A stretch of 48,335 nucleotides of DNA from NCBI GenBank assembly GCA_016932955.1, contig JAFGBV010000014.1:1-48335 (forward strand), written 5' to 3'. The translations under genes and the position numbers were made by a program. The notes below the pieces were generated by a model. The model was not told the DNA's origin and ran no database searches. It saw nothing but the letters and a program-made list of their open reading frames with translations. This document shows, in pieces, positions 27,620 to 36,958 of the stretch; the stretch's first letter is position 1; each line of letters starts with the position of its first letter. The DNA comes from Anaerolineales bacterium (lineage in GTDB: Bacteria; Chloroflexota; Anaerolineae; Anaerolineales; UBA4823).

Positions 27620-29715
27620 GTCTCTTCCTCACCTTCTGACTCATCTTCCTTTGACGCGCTGGCTTTAAGTTGTATTACCTCAGCGCTATCTGCCAGGGTT
27701 TTGATTTCTTTACCCCACCAATCATCTGTTTTGGCGTGTTTGGTTTTGCTGGCGAGGGGAGCTTCACGTAGCTTCTCGGCGGTCAGTAATTCTGCTGGCG
27801 CCTTCTCTGAAACAACAGGTTTGGTAGGATGTGTGGCTTTGATTTTTACCACTGGCGTTTCCTGTTCAGCAGTGAGCTTTCCAGCCTCTTGATGAGATGG
27901 TGTAATGGGTGACCACCAATCGTCGATGGGGAGGGTTTGCTCTACAGTTTGGGGTTCTTCGGGCTGCGGTCCTTTACGTGGAACATCTGCTGTGGATGCA
28001 GGCGTAGCCTGATTGGAAGGAGGAATAGCTGGCATCGCGGTAGGAATCGAGGGCTTGGCAGGCAGTTGAACGGGCTTGGTTTCTTGTGCGGGAGGCACAA
28101 GAGCCTTGGCTATTGCCGGTGTTTTTTTTGCTGGTCTACGTGCAGGAGGTCGTTTTTCTGCCGGAGGCAGCGCGGGGCTTGTCGCCTCTGATTGGCTGGG
28201 TGGAGAGGGTGCAGAAGCCTTATGCCGAGTCGTGGGCTTCTTGGGCGCAGTTTTTTCAATAGGATGGGACACTTTCCTTGATGTAGCGGTAAGTGTTGGC
28301 GCCTCATCCCGGGCTGATGGGAGAGGCTGGGTGGTGGTTGTTTCTGGCTTGCGCGAAAGAGAAATAATGGTTGGTGTAGCACCGCCTGTGGCTGCCTGTG
28401 AACCCAGCGTGAGACTGACTTGGCGTGCTTGCCCTTTTCTTAGTATATCCAGTGTTACTACCTGCTCCGGGCTCGATTGCAGAAGTAGTGTTTGTAGGTT
28501 TTCGATTGAAGACACAGGCTGATTGTCCCAAGCTGTGATTACATCGCCATTGATCGTAAGTTGGTAGCCATCTACGGTGATGTTCTGCTCACCGGGTTGT
28601 AATCCAGCCTGATCAGCAGGACCATGCGGTGTGATCTGTACCACCAGCATACCTCGCTGCCCGGCTGGCAAGTTCATTGCCTGAATGATGCTGGGGGTGA
28701 GAGGAATGCATTGCATACCCAAATACACTCGTGCTGGAGGGGCAGTGGGAATTTTCGCAGGAGAAGGCTCAGTAGAGGAAGTGGGTTCTGGAGGTTCTTT
28801 CTTTTCTTGAGTGAGAGGTAACGAAACGGCTTCAGGAGGGTGTTCAACCGGTTGAGCCGCCTCCCAGATTTCCTGGTATGGCTGCATTTTCCTGCTTGGG
28901 GGTGTAAGAGGGGCGATCGGTGCAGTCGGAATGGAAGCGAGGGCACGCTGGGGCATCTCTTCACGGCGCAGGGTTGTGCCGGGCTTTGCGATTGCAGGAA
29001 GAGGCGCACCAGGCGGAAGCAACTCCATTTCATAAGCGTAGGAGGGCAAAACCTGTATGCTTTGTGTGACGCTCACCTCTTCGCCTGAATAGGCGCGCAA
29101 TGCGGTTGAGCGGATGGTTATTTGGCGCAAGCCTGCAGGCGGCTGATTGCCACGGTGATAGATGCGGAAAGCTACTTCCTTCTCTGTGCCTGCGGAGAGC
29201 ACCGGGCCAGGTTCAATCGTGTAACAGGCTGGATCCAGTCCCTCAATATCAACATCCACTTGCACACCACCCTGATCGCCCTGATTCCTTACACGAATAC
29301 TGCCGCTTAGTGAGCGTCCTGGTTCGAGGCGTGTGAAAGGCAACGAAACAGCAATAGCGATATTCTTACCTGCGCTGGGCAGGTCCAGCAACGTTTCCAT
29401 CCCGGCGTGGAAGATTAGGGTGAATTCACCGATCTTAAGAGTAGTTTCGCCGGGAAGCTGTAGCATACCCTGGGGAGGAAGAACATTTTCAGCCACGCCG
29501 ATCTCTGTGCTTCCCAGGTTTACCAGGCGGCATCCGGCAACTTCAGCCGAGAAAATCAACTGTGCATGCAGCGGAGAGACGCCGCTGCCACGAAGAGGGT
29601 CCAAGAACACATCTCGCCCCGGATCACTGCCTATATAAACGATCTGCTTATCCAGTGTGGTAACCATTCTCCACCCGGTGCGATCTATTATTTCGAGGCT
29701 ATTGTTGAGACTCAT
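27616..29715 (-). CDS. FHA and PDZ domain scaffold protein
   Basis: 699 aa. Residues 8-103 form an FHA domain (YIGSDPGRDVFLD, VSPLHAQLIF, VNLGST); the usual SR of SRxH is SP, so phosphothreonine binding may be weak. Residues about 115-225 are an Ig-like beta domain shared with the 1037-aa protein. Residues 328-438 are a PDZ domain of the HtrA type (YLGMQCIPLTPSIIQ, GPADQAGLQPGE, GDVITAWDNQPV) but with no protease attached. The rest is Pro/Lys/Thr-rich and probably disordered. I chose ATG 29715 because it has GGAG 7 nt upstream; the longer frame to 29856 would run into the preceding gene. No signal peptide or TM is seen, so it is cytosolic. Adaptor between baseplate genes and membrane genes is the likely role. 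Confidence 0.72.
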   Translation of the reverse strand: MSLNNSLEIIDRTGWRMVTTLDKQIVYIGSDPGRDVFLDPLRGSGVSPLHAQLIFSAEVAGCRLVNLGSTEIGVAENVLPPQGMLQLPGETTLKIGEFTLIFHAGMETLLDLPSAGKNIAIAVSLPFTRLEPGRSLSGSIRVRNQGDQGGVQVDVDIEGLDPACYTIEPGPVLSAGTEKEVAFRIYHRGNQPPAGLRQITIRSTALRAYSGEEVSVTQSIQVLPSYAYEMELLPPGAPLPAIAKPGTTLRREEMPQRALASIPTAPIAPLTPPSRKMQPYQEIWEAAQPVEHPPEAVSLPLTQEKKEPPEPTSSTEPSPAKIPTAPPARVYLGMQCIPLTPSIIQAMNLPAGQRGMLVVQITPHGPADQAGLQPGEQNITVDGYQLTINGDVITAWDNQPVSSIENLQTLLLQSSPEQVVTLDILRKGQARQVSLTLGSQAATGGATPTIISLSRKPETTTTQPLPSARDEAPTLTATSRKVSHPIEKTAPKKPTTRHKASAPSPPSQSEATSPALPPAEKRPPARRPAKKTPAIAKALVPPAQETKPVQLPAKPSIPTAMPAIPPSNQATPASTADVPRKGPQPEEPQTVEQTLPIDDWWSPITPSHQEAGKLTAEQETPVVKIKATHPTKPVVSEKAPAELLTAEKLREAPLASKTKHAKTDDWWGKEIKTLADSAEVIQLKASASKEDESEGEEET

Positions 29716-29747
29716 CCCGACACTCCGTGATTCCCTGATTTTAATTA

Positions 29748-30869
29748 TTACAAGCGACGATAGCGATTCGCAGCATAAGCAATAATATTCTGCCCCCATT
29801 CTACCGCAGAGCGAAGATGTTCGCGACTCAATGATCCATTTGCCTTTCCAAGCCAAAGGCGTCCATAATTGGCATTAGAGAGAATTACTCCCTCGCCGAC
29901 CAGCACTTCGGGGGTGGCACCCAAATCTGCGCCGGATGGGGGTGCCGGAAACAGATGCGGAATGCTCAACAAGCGATGACCAGCAGGGATAGCTACAGTT
30001 TCGATCTCCATGGCAGTGAGGCTGTCCAGGAAAGCTACACGGGCTTTGTTATCAATACTTTCGATCAGCAGTGTACCGCCAGCGCGGCGAATGTAATTGG
30101 CCAACCCGTTGATTTGTCCAGGGCTGAGCTTGAATTTTCCCTGCCCAACCAGGTAAATTAGAGCATTGTTCTCAATACCTGGTGCCAGGGGCAAGTCATC
30201 TTGCACAGTAATGCGAAACGATGTGGTGTGTCCCAAGGTGTGTGCAAGCGTTGCCGCACCCTGACCATGGTTTTTCTCATCCACTTCACCCAGATAGCAT
30301 ACGGCAACACTTAACTCGTGCGGGGTATCTACATGCCTACGATAGCGCAGGTCCAGCTCATTCGAAGCGGGTTGGAATGGATTATCGGCATCGAGGAATG
30401 GTGCGTTACGGCTGGCCCGTAAGACACGTGCCAACTCAACATAGGGACTATCTGGGGGCACTTCACGTGCAGCAATAGAGAACTCTGCACGCAGGAAGGA
30501 TGGCATACCTTCCTGCGTGCGGCCTTTTTCGGGTTTTACCAGGCTCTCTTCTGGGCTAAGCAGCAGGTAAAGCATGCCCTCCATCTCCGTACCGATATCA
30601 TAAGCAACTGGCTTGGGTAAGATGATTACCTGCCCCTGGGCATCGACAGCTATCCCAGGCAGGATAAAGATTGATGTGTCAGGTGGATCACTCGCAATCA
30701 CCTCTAGCCCGGTGACAATTCCCCAACTGTGATAGAGGATGGTGTGGAAGCGCAGGCTCTGGCGGTGGTATTCGTGCGCCAGTTCCCACACATCAGATGT
30801 TATTGCCAGACCGTCAATCGGCTTGAGGCGCTTAGAGGGGAAGAGTTGGATCAGGTCGTTGATTCCCAT
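29748..30869 (-). CDS. eCIS baseplate-associated protein with DUF4159-like C-terminal domain
   Basis: 373 aa. The N-terminal 90 residues (EYHRQSLRFHTILYHSWGIV followed by TGLEV, then ILPGIAVDAQGQVI) match a domain found again and again in eCIS and phage-tail loci, usually with a HGWGVVCGLEV core. The C-terminal part (about 225-373, ALIYLVGQGKFKLSP, YIRRAGGTLLIES) resembles DUF4159/glutamine-amidotransferase-like Rossmann domains. ATG 30869 has AAGGTGA just upstream; GTG 30878 is a second choice and would give a 4-bp overlap with the upstream gene. It follows tail protein I, the place where fibre or wedge-associated genes lie in eCIS loci. Exact role unknown. Confidence 0.6.
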   Translation of the reverse strand: MGINDLIQLFPSKRLKPIDGLAITSDVWELAHEYHRQSLRFHTILYHSWGIVTGLEVIASDPPDTSIFILPGIAVDAQGQVIILPKPVAYDIGTEMEGMLYLLLSPEESLVKPEKGRTQEGMPSFLRAEFSIAAREVPPDSPYVELARVLRASRNAPFLDADNPFQPASNELDLRYRRHVDTPHELSVAVCYLGEVDEKNHGQGAATLAHTLGHTTSFRITVQDDLPLAPGIENNALIYLVGQGKFKLSPGQINGLANYIRRAGGTLLIESIDNKARVAFLDSLTAMEIETVAIPAGHRLLSIPHLFPAPPSGADLGATPEVLVGEGVILSNANYGRLWLGKANGSLSREHLRSAVEWGQNIIAYAANRYRRL

Positions 30870-30874
30870 GATAT

Positions 30875-32017
30875 TCACCTTTCGGATGTAGAGGTTCTAG
30901 AAGAAGCGTTTTTTCTGGATGTACTAGCTTCAGACAAGCTTGATTCAGATCTATCGGTGATCTGCAATGCGTAGGAGGCATGGGCTGGCCTTTGCTCGTC
31001 AATGATTCGCCTGACAGAACGGTACAATTCATCCCTCTGGCTCTTGGAGCTATTACCGGGCGCAGATGGGGGCAGGTGCAAGGTTACAGTAAACGTATGT
31101 GGATGGTTTCCTATGCCCAGGGCAATGTTGGGTCCCATGACAGCCATTGTTCCCAGACGAAGATCATTGGCACGGTGTTCGGCGATCTCGACCGTACCTC
31201 CCGTGTAGATTTCGAGGAATGCTTTCAGTGAACCTGCCGTGCCGCGGCTGCGATTCAACAGGACGGCCGATTTGATTAACTGTCGATGACGCTCTATTGG
31301 CGCCATAGAGGCACCAGGTGGGCTAGAAGAAGCATTGTTCAGTTCTAAACCCACCCAGGATGCCAACCAGGGCAAGAAGGCCGGAGGGGTGAGATAAGGA
31401 TCGAAGTAATGCTCAATTCCAGCTACCTGGCGCTCAATTGGTCTCCAAAATGATTCGAAGAGCATCAGGAAGCGCCCCATGAGGTCGTCTTCAGCATATA
31501 GCTCTGGCAGGTAGCGCAGGTACTTACCTGCGGGATGCACCACCAGGCAGGTGCTTTCTTCTGTGATAGGGTTGCCATCTTCAGTGGATAGGTATGCAAC
31601 ACTTATGGCTTGGGCTTGGTTGGGCATACCGCGCAGTGGGCTGGAGAGAAATGGGTTATTATTAGCTGGCAAAAGGCGCATCTCTGTCTTAAGCTCCAAG
31701 GTGGCAACCGAACGGCTAGCTGGCAAGCGCCATACCAATTCTGTAACCTGTGGACGATAGCTGGTTACCTCGAGCAGAGAAGGTGGAAGCGGCGACCCAC
31801 TCAACTGCTGGGAGCTGATCACTTCCATACCGGTCGGAATGCCAATCCGCAGCACTGAGGCTTGCTGAGCCGGACTACCTGAGACAAGCGAGGTGTACAG
31901 GAACACTGTCTCGCCAGGGTAAGCATTGAGTGGCTCAAAAACGTGCGACAGCACCGGTTGGCTTTGAGTTTCGGCTTTCGGTAATGATGTTGGGTCGGTT
32001 GATTTATTCCTGGCCAT
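30875..32017 (-). CDS. Phage tail protein I-like baseplate wedge protein with extra N-terminal beta domain
   Basis: 380 aa. Residues about 165-345 are the tail protein I (P2 gpI-like) domain used in contractile baseplates: YLRYLPELYAEDD, FESFWRPIERQVAG, LPWLASWVGLEL, KSAVLLNRSRGTAGSL. Residues about 20-160 are an added Ig/DUF11-like beta sandwich (AYPGETVFLYTSLVSG) that plain tail protein I lacks. The C-terminus is Ser-rich. I chose ATG 32017 because GGATGAG stands just before it; TTG 32038 and ATG 32026 are also in frame. It overlaps the end of the baseplate J gene by 14 bp. In P2-like tails this protein joins the wedge and connects to the fibres. Confidence 0.82.
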   Translation of the reverse strand: MARNKSTDPTSLPKAETQSQPVLSHVFEPLNAYPGETVFLYTSLVSGSPAQQASVLRIGIPTGMEVISSQQLSGSPLPPSLLEVTSYRPQVTELVWRLPASRSVATLELKTEMRLLPANNNPFLSSPLRGMPNQAQAISVAYLSTEDGNPITEESTCLVVHPAGKYLRYLPELYAEDDLMGRFLMLFESFWRPIERQVAGIEHYFDPYLTPPAFLPWLASWVGLELNNASSSPPGASMAPIERHRQLIKSAVLLNRSRGTAGSLKAFLEIYTGGTVEIAEHRANDLRLGTMAVMGPNIALGIGNHPHTFTVTLHLPPSAPGNSSKSQRDELYRSVRRIIDEQRPAHASYALQITDRSESSLSEASTSRKNASSRTSTSER

Positions 32018-34241
32018 CGATCTCATCCAGACTTGCAATCACGATCTCGTGCTCGAGGGAACAGAGCAAAGTATCCGGTGTAATACGTACCAGACTGCCA
32101 GTGACTTTTTCCAGACCTTCAAGCGATTTATCATCTGGTTCGGTGATTTTTTCTGTGGGCGCGGTTTCGTCATCTGGCTTTGTTGCTGATGCGGCAACGG
32201 CCTCTTCTGGGGATAGTTCCTGCCTGGGATCAACTTCTCGGGTGAAGAGTTCAACCTCAAGTACGTGGCGAATCCCAGGAACACGCTGTAATAGTGAAAA
32301 AACTTCTGCAAGGTATAAGTTTCGCCCGAATGGCCAGCCTTCCCATTCGGGGCCAGTGATCTCCTCGGGCAGCGAGTAATTGCCAATGATTTCACTGCCT
32401 GAACTAGTTTCTGCTCCTACTGCCGGGTTGTTTTCTAGTTTCAGAGGGCTGATGAAGGCGCGCAGAGTATCCAGGGCATTGGCGCGCACCACCTCAGGGC
32501 GTTGGAATTCCGATGTGACAACGCGAGCGCGTACCTTAACACCCAGGTATGACGGCTCCTCCACACGTAGGATGGCTGTTAGTAAGCGATATCGATCTAG
32601 GTAACTGGCAACCTTTCCGGCCAACGTCTCATCCAGATGGAGTGCGGTCAGGTCGCGCGCACGCAGTGAGTCTCCTACAGCGGGGACAATCAGCAAGCGT
32701 ACTACGCCGGAGGGCAAAGCAGGGGTCTGGCGTCCAGGCTGATGTTGTTGTGGGGTGATACAACGCGCTCGTGCCACAGAAGCGGTTGCTGCTTTAGCAA
32801 GTAATTCATAGTCCTCGGCAGTCACCGCGCGCATCTGGGCTTGAAGCTCGCGTTGTGCACGCAGCTTGACTTCGTCAAGTGTCTCAGGATCCATCCCACC
32901 ACGGGAGCGACGCAGGTTGGAGACACGGGCAATATAAGCCAGGGAAGTGGTCATCACCTGAATCGCGTTAGCAGGCACATTGCCTCGCGCCCCTCCTCCG
33001 TAGCGGTAGCGCGTAAAGCGCACTTGACGGTTAGTCTCAGGGACGCGCCCATATTGCTGCACAGTGCCATCTGCCTGACGTACTGCGGGTCCGAATTTTA
33101 CCTCGCCGCTTGCGGTATCCAGTACGAAACATCGTTCGTAACGGTCTGCATGGGCGAAGCTATCGGTGTGCTTCCAGGGGACGAAAACCAACTCGCCGAA
33201 CTGCACTTCCTCAACTTCCACTTGTTCCCCGTCTTGCAGATCCAAGATTGGGGTATGTTCCAGGAAGAATGTTTGCCCAGGGTCTCCATTGGAACGTCCA
33301 AGCATTACATCCTCAGCAACTACCGCGTGTGTAGCGGGTACGCTGGCGCCAATGGTAAAAGTCTGCACGCTTGTGATGCGCGGCGATTCGGAATACATAC
33401 CCTGCTCGGGTCGGCGTTGTTCCAGTCGACAACGCACCCAAGAAGCGCTGCGGCCATAAACTTCATCCGGACGCATATCCATTGGGAGATAGAGCACAAG
33501 ACTTCCATTGGCGTTGTTTAGTCCGCCGGTCGTGTCTTTCTCGCCGGGGGAGCTGGAAGGCGTGATCTCTTGCCATAAACCATTACCCAGGGAGCATTCC
33601 CATACCCAGGGTGGGTCGTCGCGACGCACACCGACCGCCTCGGTCTGACGGCATTGAAAATTGAGGCGGAGCAAATGGGCGCTAATATCACGCGCTTCAT
33701 CGAAGCCCAGGTAAAAAGTGTCCCCGGGCTGGGGGCGAGATTGCGAGAAGGCGTAAAAAGCCTCGATTCCCAGGCGAGGCAGGTAATTCTTGTGAAAATC
33801 TTCCTCTCGGCGAAGCTGGGTGAGACGCGGTGGAACAACAGTGAGTTTCCGATCGGTAGTAAAGATGACTGGCTCACCTTCGCCGGTGTTGCGTGCCATG
33901 ACTTGAATGCCTTGTGGAACGATAACCGCTTCTTCATTTTCCGGGCTGATCGGCAAGGGCACTGAGAGCCAGAAAGTGAGATCAGCGCGTGCACTGCTGG
34001 CGGGTCGCCGCTGTATACCCAGCAACTCCAGGAACTTGAGATAGTTCTTCTCCGGCACCTGATTGAGGCGATAGAGAATCATCTCTGTCATCCAGGCGAA
34101 GAGCTCGATCAAGGTGATGCCTGGATCACTGAGGTTATACTCGGTCCATTCCGGGCAGTAGCGGATGATGCGCTTACGCGCCTCATCTACCAGATCGCGT
34201 TGGAAACGCAAGTCGTCCAAGTTGGGTGCAGGAATTGACAT
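32004..34241 (-). CDS. Baseplate J-like assembly protein
   Basis: 745 aa, the size of eCIS baseplate J proteins (Afp11/Afp12 class). The N-terminus carries the family hallmark CPEWTEYNLSDPGITLIELF with WMTEMILYRLNQVPEKNYLK after it; the centre has the gpJ core (RYRYGGGARGNVPANAI, RSRGGMDPETLDEVKLRAQR, TAEDYELLAKA). It forms the wedge ring round the spike. It follows the gp25 gene by 17 bp and overlaps tail protein I by 14 bp. Afp and PVC systems have two J-type genes; only this one is seen here. The last 50 residues are acidic and low in complexity. Confidence 0.92.
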   Translation of the reverse strand: MSIPAPNLDDLRFQRDLVDEARKRIIRYCPEWTEYNLSDPGITLIELFAWMTEMILYRLNQVPEKNYLKFLELLGIQRRPASSARADLTFWLSVPLPISPENEEAVIVPQGIQVMARNTGEGEPVIFTTDRKLTVVPPRLTQLRREEDFHKNYLPRLGIEAFYAFSQSRPQPGDTFYLGFDEARDISAHLLRLNFQCRQTEAVGVRRDDPPWVWECSLGNGLWQEITPSSSPGEKDTTGGLNNANGSLVLYLPMDMRPDEVYGRSASWVRCRLEQRRPEQGMYSESPRITSVQTFTIGASVPATHAVVAEDVMLGRSNGDPGQTFFLEHTPILDLQDGEQVEVEEVQFGELVFVPWKHTDSFAHADRYERCFVLDTASGEVKFGPAVRQADGTVQQYGRVPETNRQVRFTRYRYGGGARGNVPANAIQVMTTSLAYIARVSNLRRSRGGMDPETLDEVKLRAQRELQAQMRAVTAEDYELLAKAATASVARARCITPQQHQPGRQTPALPSGVVRLLIVPAVGDSLRARDLTALHLDETLAGKVASYLDRYRLLTAILRVEEPSYLGVKVRARVVTSEFQRPEVVRANALDTLRAFISPLKLENNPAVGAETSSGSEIIGNYSLPEEITGPEWEGWPFGRNLYLAEVFSLLQRVPGIRHVLEVELFTREVDPRQELSPEEAVAASATKPDDETAPTEKITEPDDKSLEGLEKVTGSLVRITPDTLLCSLEHEIVIASLDEIDGQE

Positions 34242-34258
34242 GCGGCTTACCTCCGGGT

Positions 34259-34678
34259 TTACCAGTTCTCTTCTCCAGCAAGGAAGAAGGGATAGACGAT
34301 ACTTCGCTCATCATGTGTCGCTTTGATGTAATAATGCACAGTAACAAGAATAGCACCATCCAAGGTCTCATTGGTAGCAACATCCACGCCGGTAACCTCG
34401 ATGCGCGGCTCCCAGCGGCGCAGGGCAGCGAACACATACTGCTGCATCATGGCGCCTGTGGCAGCATTGCGCGACTCGAAAAGCAACTCGTGGGCGCGGC
34501 ACCCAAACTCGGGGCGCATGACGCGCTCACCGGGGCGGGTACCAAGGATGATACGAATAGATTGTTGGATATCCACATCACCATCAACGAGGGCAATCTC
34601 ACCACGCGGGTTGATCTGCAAGGGAAAAGCCAAGCCGCGTCCAAGGTATTCTAGGCGTTTCAATGGGTCATTATTCAA
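34259..34678 (-). CDS. gp25-like baseplate wedge protein (GPW/gp25 family)
   Basis: 139 aa with the gp25 pattern: LGRGLAFPLQ at the N-terminus, DIQQSIRIILGTRPGERVMRPEFG in the middle (seen here as IRIILGTRPGERVMRPEFG), and RRWEPRIEV. In contractile systems this small protein nucleates the sheath and binds the baseplate wedge (Afp9, TssE). The start is TTG 34678, with AAGGA about 12 nt upstream; no ATG lies before the conserved part. It sits between PAAR and baseplate J, as is normal. Confidence 0.92.
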   Translation of the reverse strand: MNNDPLKRLEYLGRGLAFPLQINPRGEIALVDGDVDIQQSIRIILGTRPGERVMRPEFGCRAHELLFESRNAATGAMMQQYVFAALRRWEPRIEVTGVDVATNETLDGAILVTVHYYIKATHDERSIVYPFFLAGEENW

Positions 34679-34701
34679 GAGAGTTTATCCTTACACCATA
34701 C

Positions 34702-34992
34702 TTATGGCCCGATTAACACAGTGGCAGCAGTGCCCATCACTGTGGTAGAGACAGGCACGCCAGTGGCAGGATTGGCGCCTGCGACTGGATCGCCCATCCG
34801 CACGGCGGGCCGATTACCGATCAGGACAGTGGGACTACCCATGACTACACTACCAACACAAGCCGCACCACTAACCAGATCACCCATGACGCATGCGGGT
34901 TTGCTCATGATCAGAACGGTTGGCATGCCGGGTCCGGTGATGGCATCCCCGGTGGCGGTCATATCTCCTACTGTGGCTGCTGGTTTACCCAT
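34702..34992 (-). CDS. PAAR-domain spike tip protein
   Basis: 96 aa made almost wholly of the PAAR fold: repeated GKPAATVGDMT, MGSPTVLIGNRPAVRMGD and VPVSTTVMGTAATVLIG elements. It should form the sharp, metal-stabilised tip on the VgrG-like spike (Afp10). Its gene starts 8 bp after the spike gene. There is no extended C-terminal effector domain, so it is a structural tip only. Confidence 0.93.
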   Translation of the reverse strand: MGKPAATVGDMTATGDAITGPGMPTVLIMSKPACVMGDLVSGAACVGSVVMGSPTVLIGNRPAVRMGDPVAGANPATGVPVSTTVMGTAATVLIGP

Positions 34993-35000
34993 AAGATCTC

Positions 35001-36929
35001 CTAGTTCAACATGATTGGATTGCCTTTAATCTGTGTCATCCCGGAGGCCTGGATCTGGACCATGGACTGCCCTTTGACTGAGACCATCATACCTTCCAGC
35101 GATGCGTTACCAGTAGCCTTGAGGGTCAAGTTGCCGGTGGGTTTGATATCGGCATTGCTCTTCGCGGTGACCTTGAAGTTGGTGCAATCTACCACAACAT
35201 CACCATTGGTGCTTTTTAAGTTCAGGTTACCCTTGGCTTCGATTGTGGTATCGCCATCTGTCTTGATCACACAGTCGCCCTTGGCGGTGATATTGTAGTG
35301 CTGTTCTACAAGGGTGGTCATATCATTATTCTTAGAATCGATGAGGATTTGGTTCTTGGTGGTTTTGTCCAGAATCAGGATTTGTTCTTCACCTTCTTTA
35401 TCATTTAGTGTAATGGTGTGCCCGCTGCGAGATTTAATGATGCGTTGATCAACCTTGCTCTTATCCGAAGAGAGCACGGTAGCAGGGTCTCCTGGAGGCT
35501 TATTGACATTACTATAAAGTGCTCCAATGATGTAAGGGAAATCCATATCGCCACGATCAAAGGCTACGAGAACTTCGTTGTCAACCTCTGGCAGAAAATG
35601 GGTGCCCCACTGAGCACCGGCCATGGAATTGGTGATACGCGCCCAGGCGCTGCTCAACTCAGCTCCATTATTCTTGGGCAACCAGGGGTATTTCACCTGG
35701 ACGCGTCCCAGATTCTCTGGGTCTTGCAGGTTAGTGACCTTTGCAACCACGACACCCGCGATACGCTCATTGGGATGTGAGGGGGCTTCGGCATGAAGCA
35801 GGAAATCGAGGGTATTTGGGGCACGCCCGGTAACAGAAAAGGATACCAGGTAGTGACCGCCTTTGTAACTGTGACGCGCCTGGGTGATAAAGTATTTGCC
35901 AGAAAATTTCTCCCCCACGCCGTTAATCGTGACCTGGCGACCGGCAATCAGACGCGGATCACCCATGCGACAAACGCCATCGGCGCGGATGATCTCACTC
36001 TCAGTCTCGAGCAGACGGGCGGAGGCGAGGGCTGTGGCGTGATTGATGCTGACAACGGGGGTGTCGGTGATGGCTTCGGCAGCCTGGAGGCTGAAAGCAG
36101 TATTAGCCAATGCGCTGCCTTTGTTATTCAGGCCGATTTGGGGTAGAAGTTTGCTGGTTGCAGCCACAGCGGTAGATTGGGCCTCGATACTGCTCTGCTG
36201 TTTGGCATCCCAGCCGTGCGCTTTGACACTGGAGAGCTGCTGCACTGTGGTCAGGCGCGGAACAAATGAGCCAAGATTGAGGCCCCAATCTAACTCAGCA
36301 GGGGCAGTAGTACCACGCTCGGTTTCTGACTTTTGGAAGCACAATTTTCTATCATCCACATAAACCTGGTAGCCGATTTGACGAGCGCGCGCCCAGAGAA
36401 ATTCCAGGTCAGTCTGATTGTGCTGCAATACGTAGAAATACTTGACGGATGAGAAACCGCTGCTATCCGTGTTGGGGGTTAATCCGTTTTCATTTGCGAT
36501 GGTGCTGACAATCGTTGATTCATCGATGCCGCTACCAGTGGGATTGGCATCACCAAAGGTGCGGGTCTTTTTGCCGCGTGCCAAGCGGTGGGAACGATCG
36601 TAAGCGCGGACTCGCAGGCGGGAATGACCGGAGGCAGGGAAGATTGGCTCAAGGGAAGTGATCTCGCCAATGAAGAGGATATTTGTAACGCTACTGGCTT
36701 CACTGGGAATCTCATCAGTTTCAATGGTTAATTTAATTTCGGCTCCGAGGGCAAAGGTTGTGCCATCGGTATATTCGAGCTTACCGGTTTGGTTGTCCAT
36801 GCGGTCATCCAACACCATGGTAAGCATAGCAGGGAGGTGAACATTGGTGTCCACTTCTAGCTCAAGCAGATCTGCATCAAGGCTTTCTGGTGTTTGGCCG
36901 TTGATTTTAATGGTAAAGGTTTCAGGCAT
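35001..36929 (-). CDS. VgrG-like spike/hub protein
   Basis: 642 aa in the order hub (1-375, gp27-like), OB-fold (about 388-475, RIAGVVVAKVTNLQDPENLG, QWGTHFLPEVDNEVLVAFDR) and a beta-helical spike of short repeats (about 500-642, such as GDTTIEAKGNLNLKS). This is the layout of Afp8/Pvc8 and T6SS VgrG: a trimer that caps the inner tube and pierces the target. It has no C-terminal toxin extension. It follows the LysM gene by 29 bp and precedes PAAR by 8 bp. Confidence 0.93.
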   Translation of the reverse strand: MPETFTIKINGQTPESLDADLLELEVDTNVHLPAMLTMVLDDRMDNQTGKLEYTDGTTFALGAEIKLTIETDEIPSEASSVTNILFIGEITSLEPIFPASGHSRLRVRAYDRSHRLARGKKTRTFGDANPTGSGIDESTIVSTIANENGLTPNTDSSGFSSVKYFYVLQHNQTDLEFLWARARQIGYQVYVDDRKLCFQKSETERGTTAPAELDWGLNLGSFVPRLTTVQQLSSVKAHGWDAKQQSSIEAQSTAVAATSKLLPQIGLNNKGSALANTAFSLQAAEAITDTPVVSINHATALASARLLETESEIIRADGVCRMGDPRLIAGRQVTINGVGEKFSGKYFITQARHSYKGGHYLVSFSVTGRAPNTLDFLLHAEAPSHPNERIAGVVVAKVTNLQDPENLGRVQVKYPWLPKNNGAELSSAWARITNSMAGAQWGTHFLPEVDNEVLVAFDRGDMDFPYIIGALYSNVNKPPGDPATVLSSDKSKVDQRIIKSRSGHTITLNDKEGEEQILILDKTTKNQILIDSKNNDMTTLVEQHYNITAKGDCVIKTDGDTTIEAKGNLNLKSTNGDVVVDCTNFKVTAKSNADIKPTGNLTLKATGNASLEGMMVSVKGQSMVQIQASGMTQIKGNPIMLN

Positions 36930-36958
36930 CGCAATTGCTCCAGGGATTACTTTTACAC

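Noticed and set aside
29716..29856. Upstream extension of the FHA-PDZ protein
   Set aside because: The extra 47 residues are Cys-rich, non-conserved in style and overlap the preceding gene, whereas ATG 29715 has a clear ribosome site.
32841..33521. Plus-strand frame of 226 codons
   Set aside because: It lies wholly opposite the conserved baseplate J gene and shows no domain.
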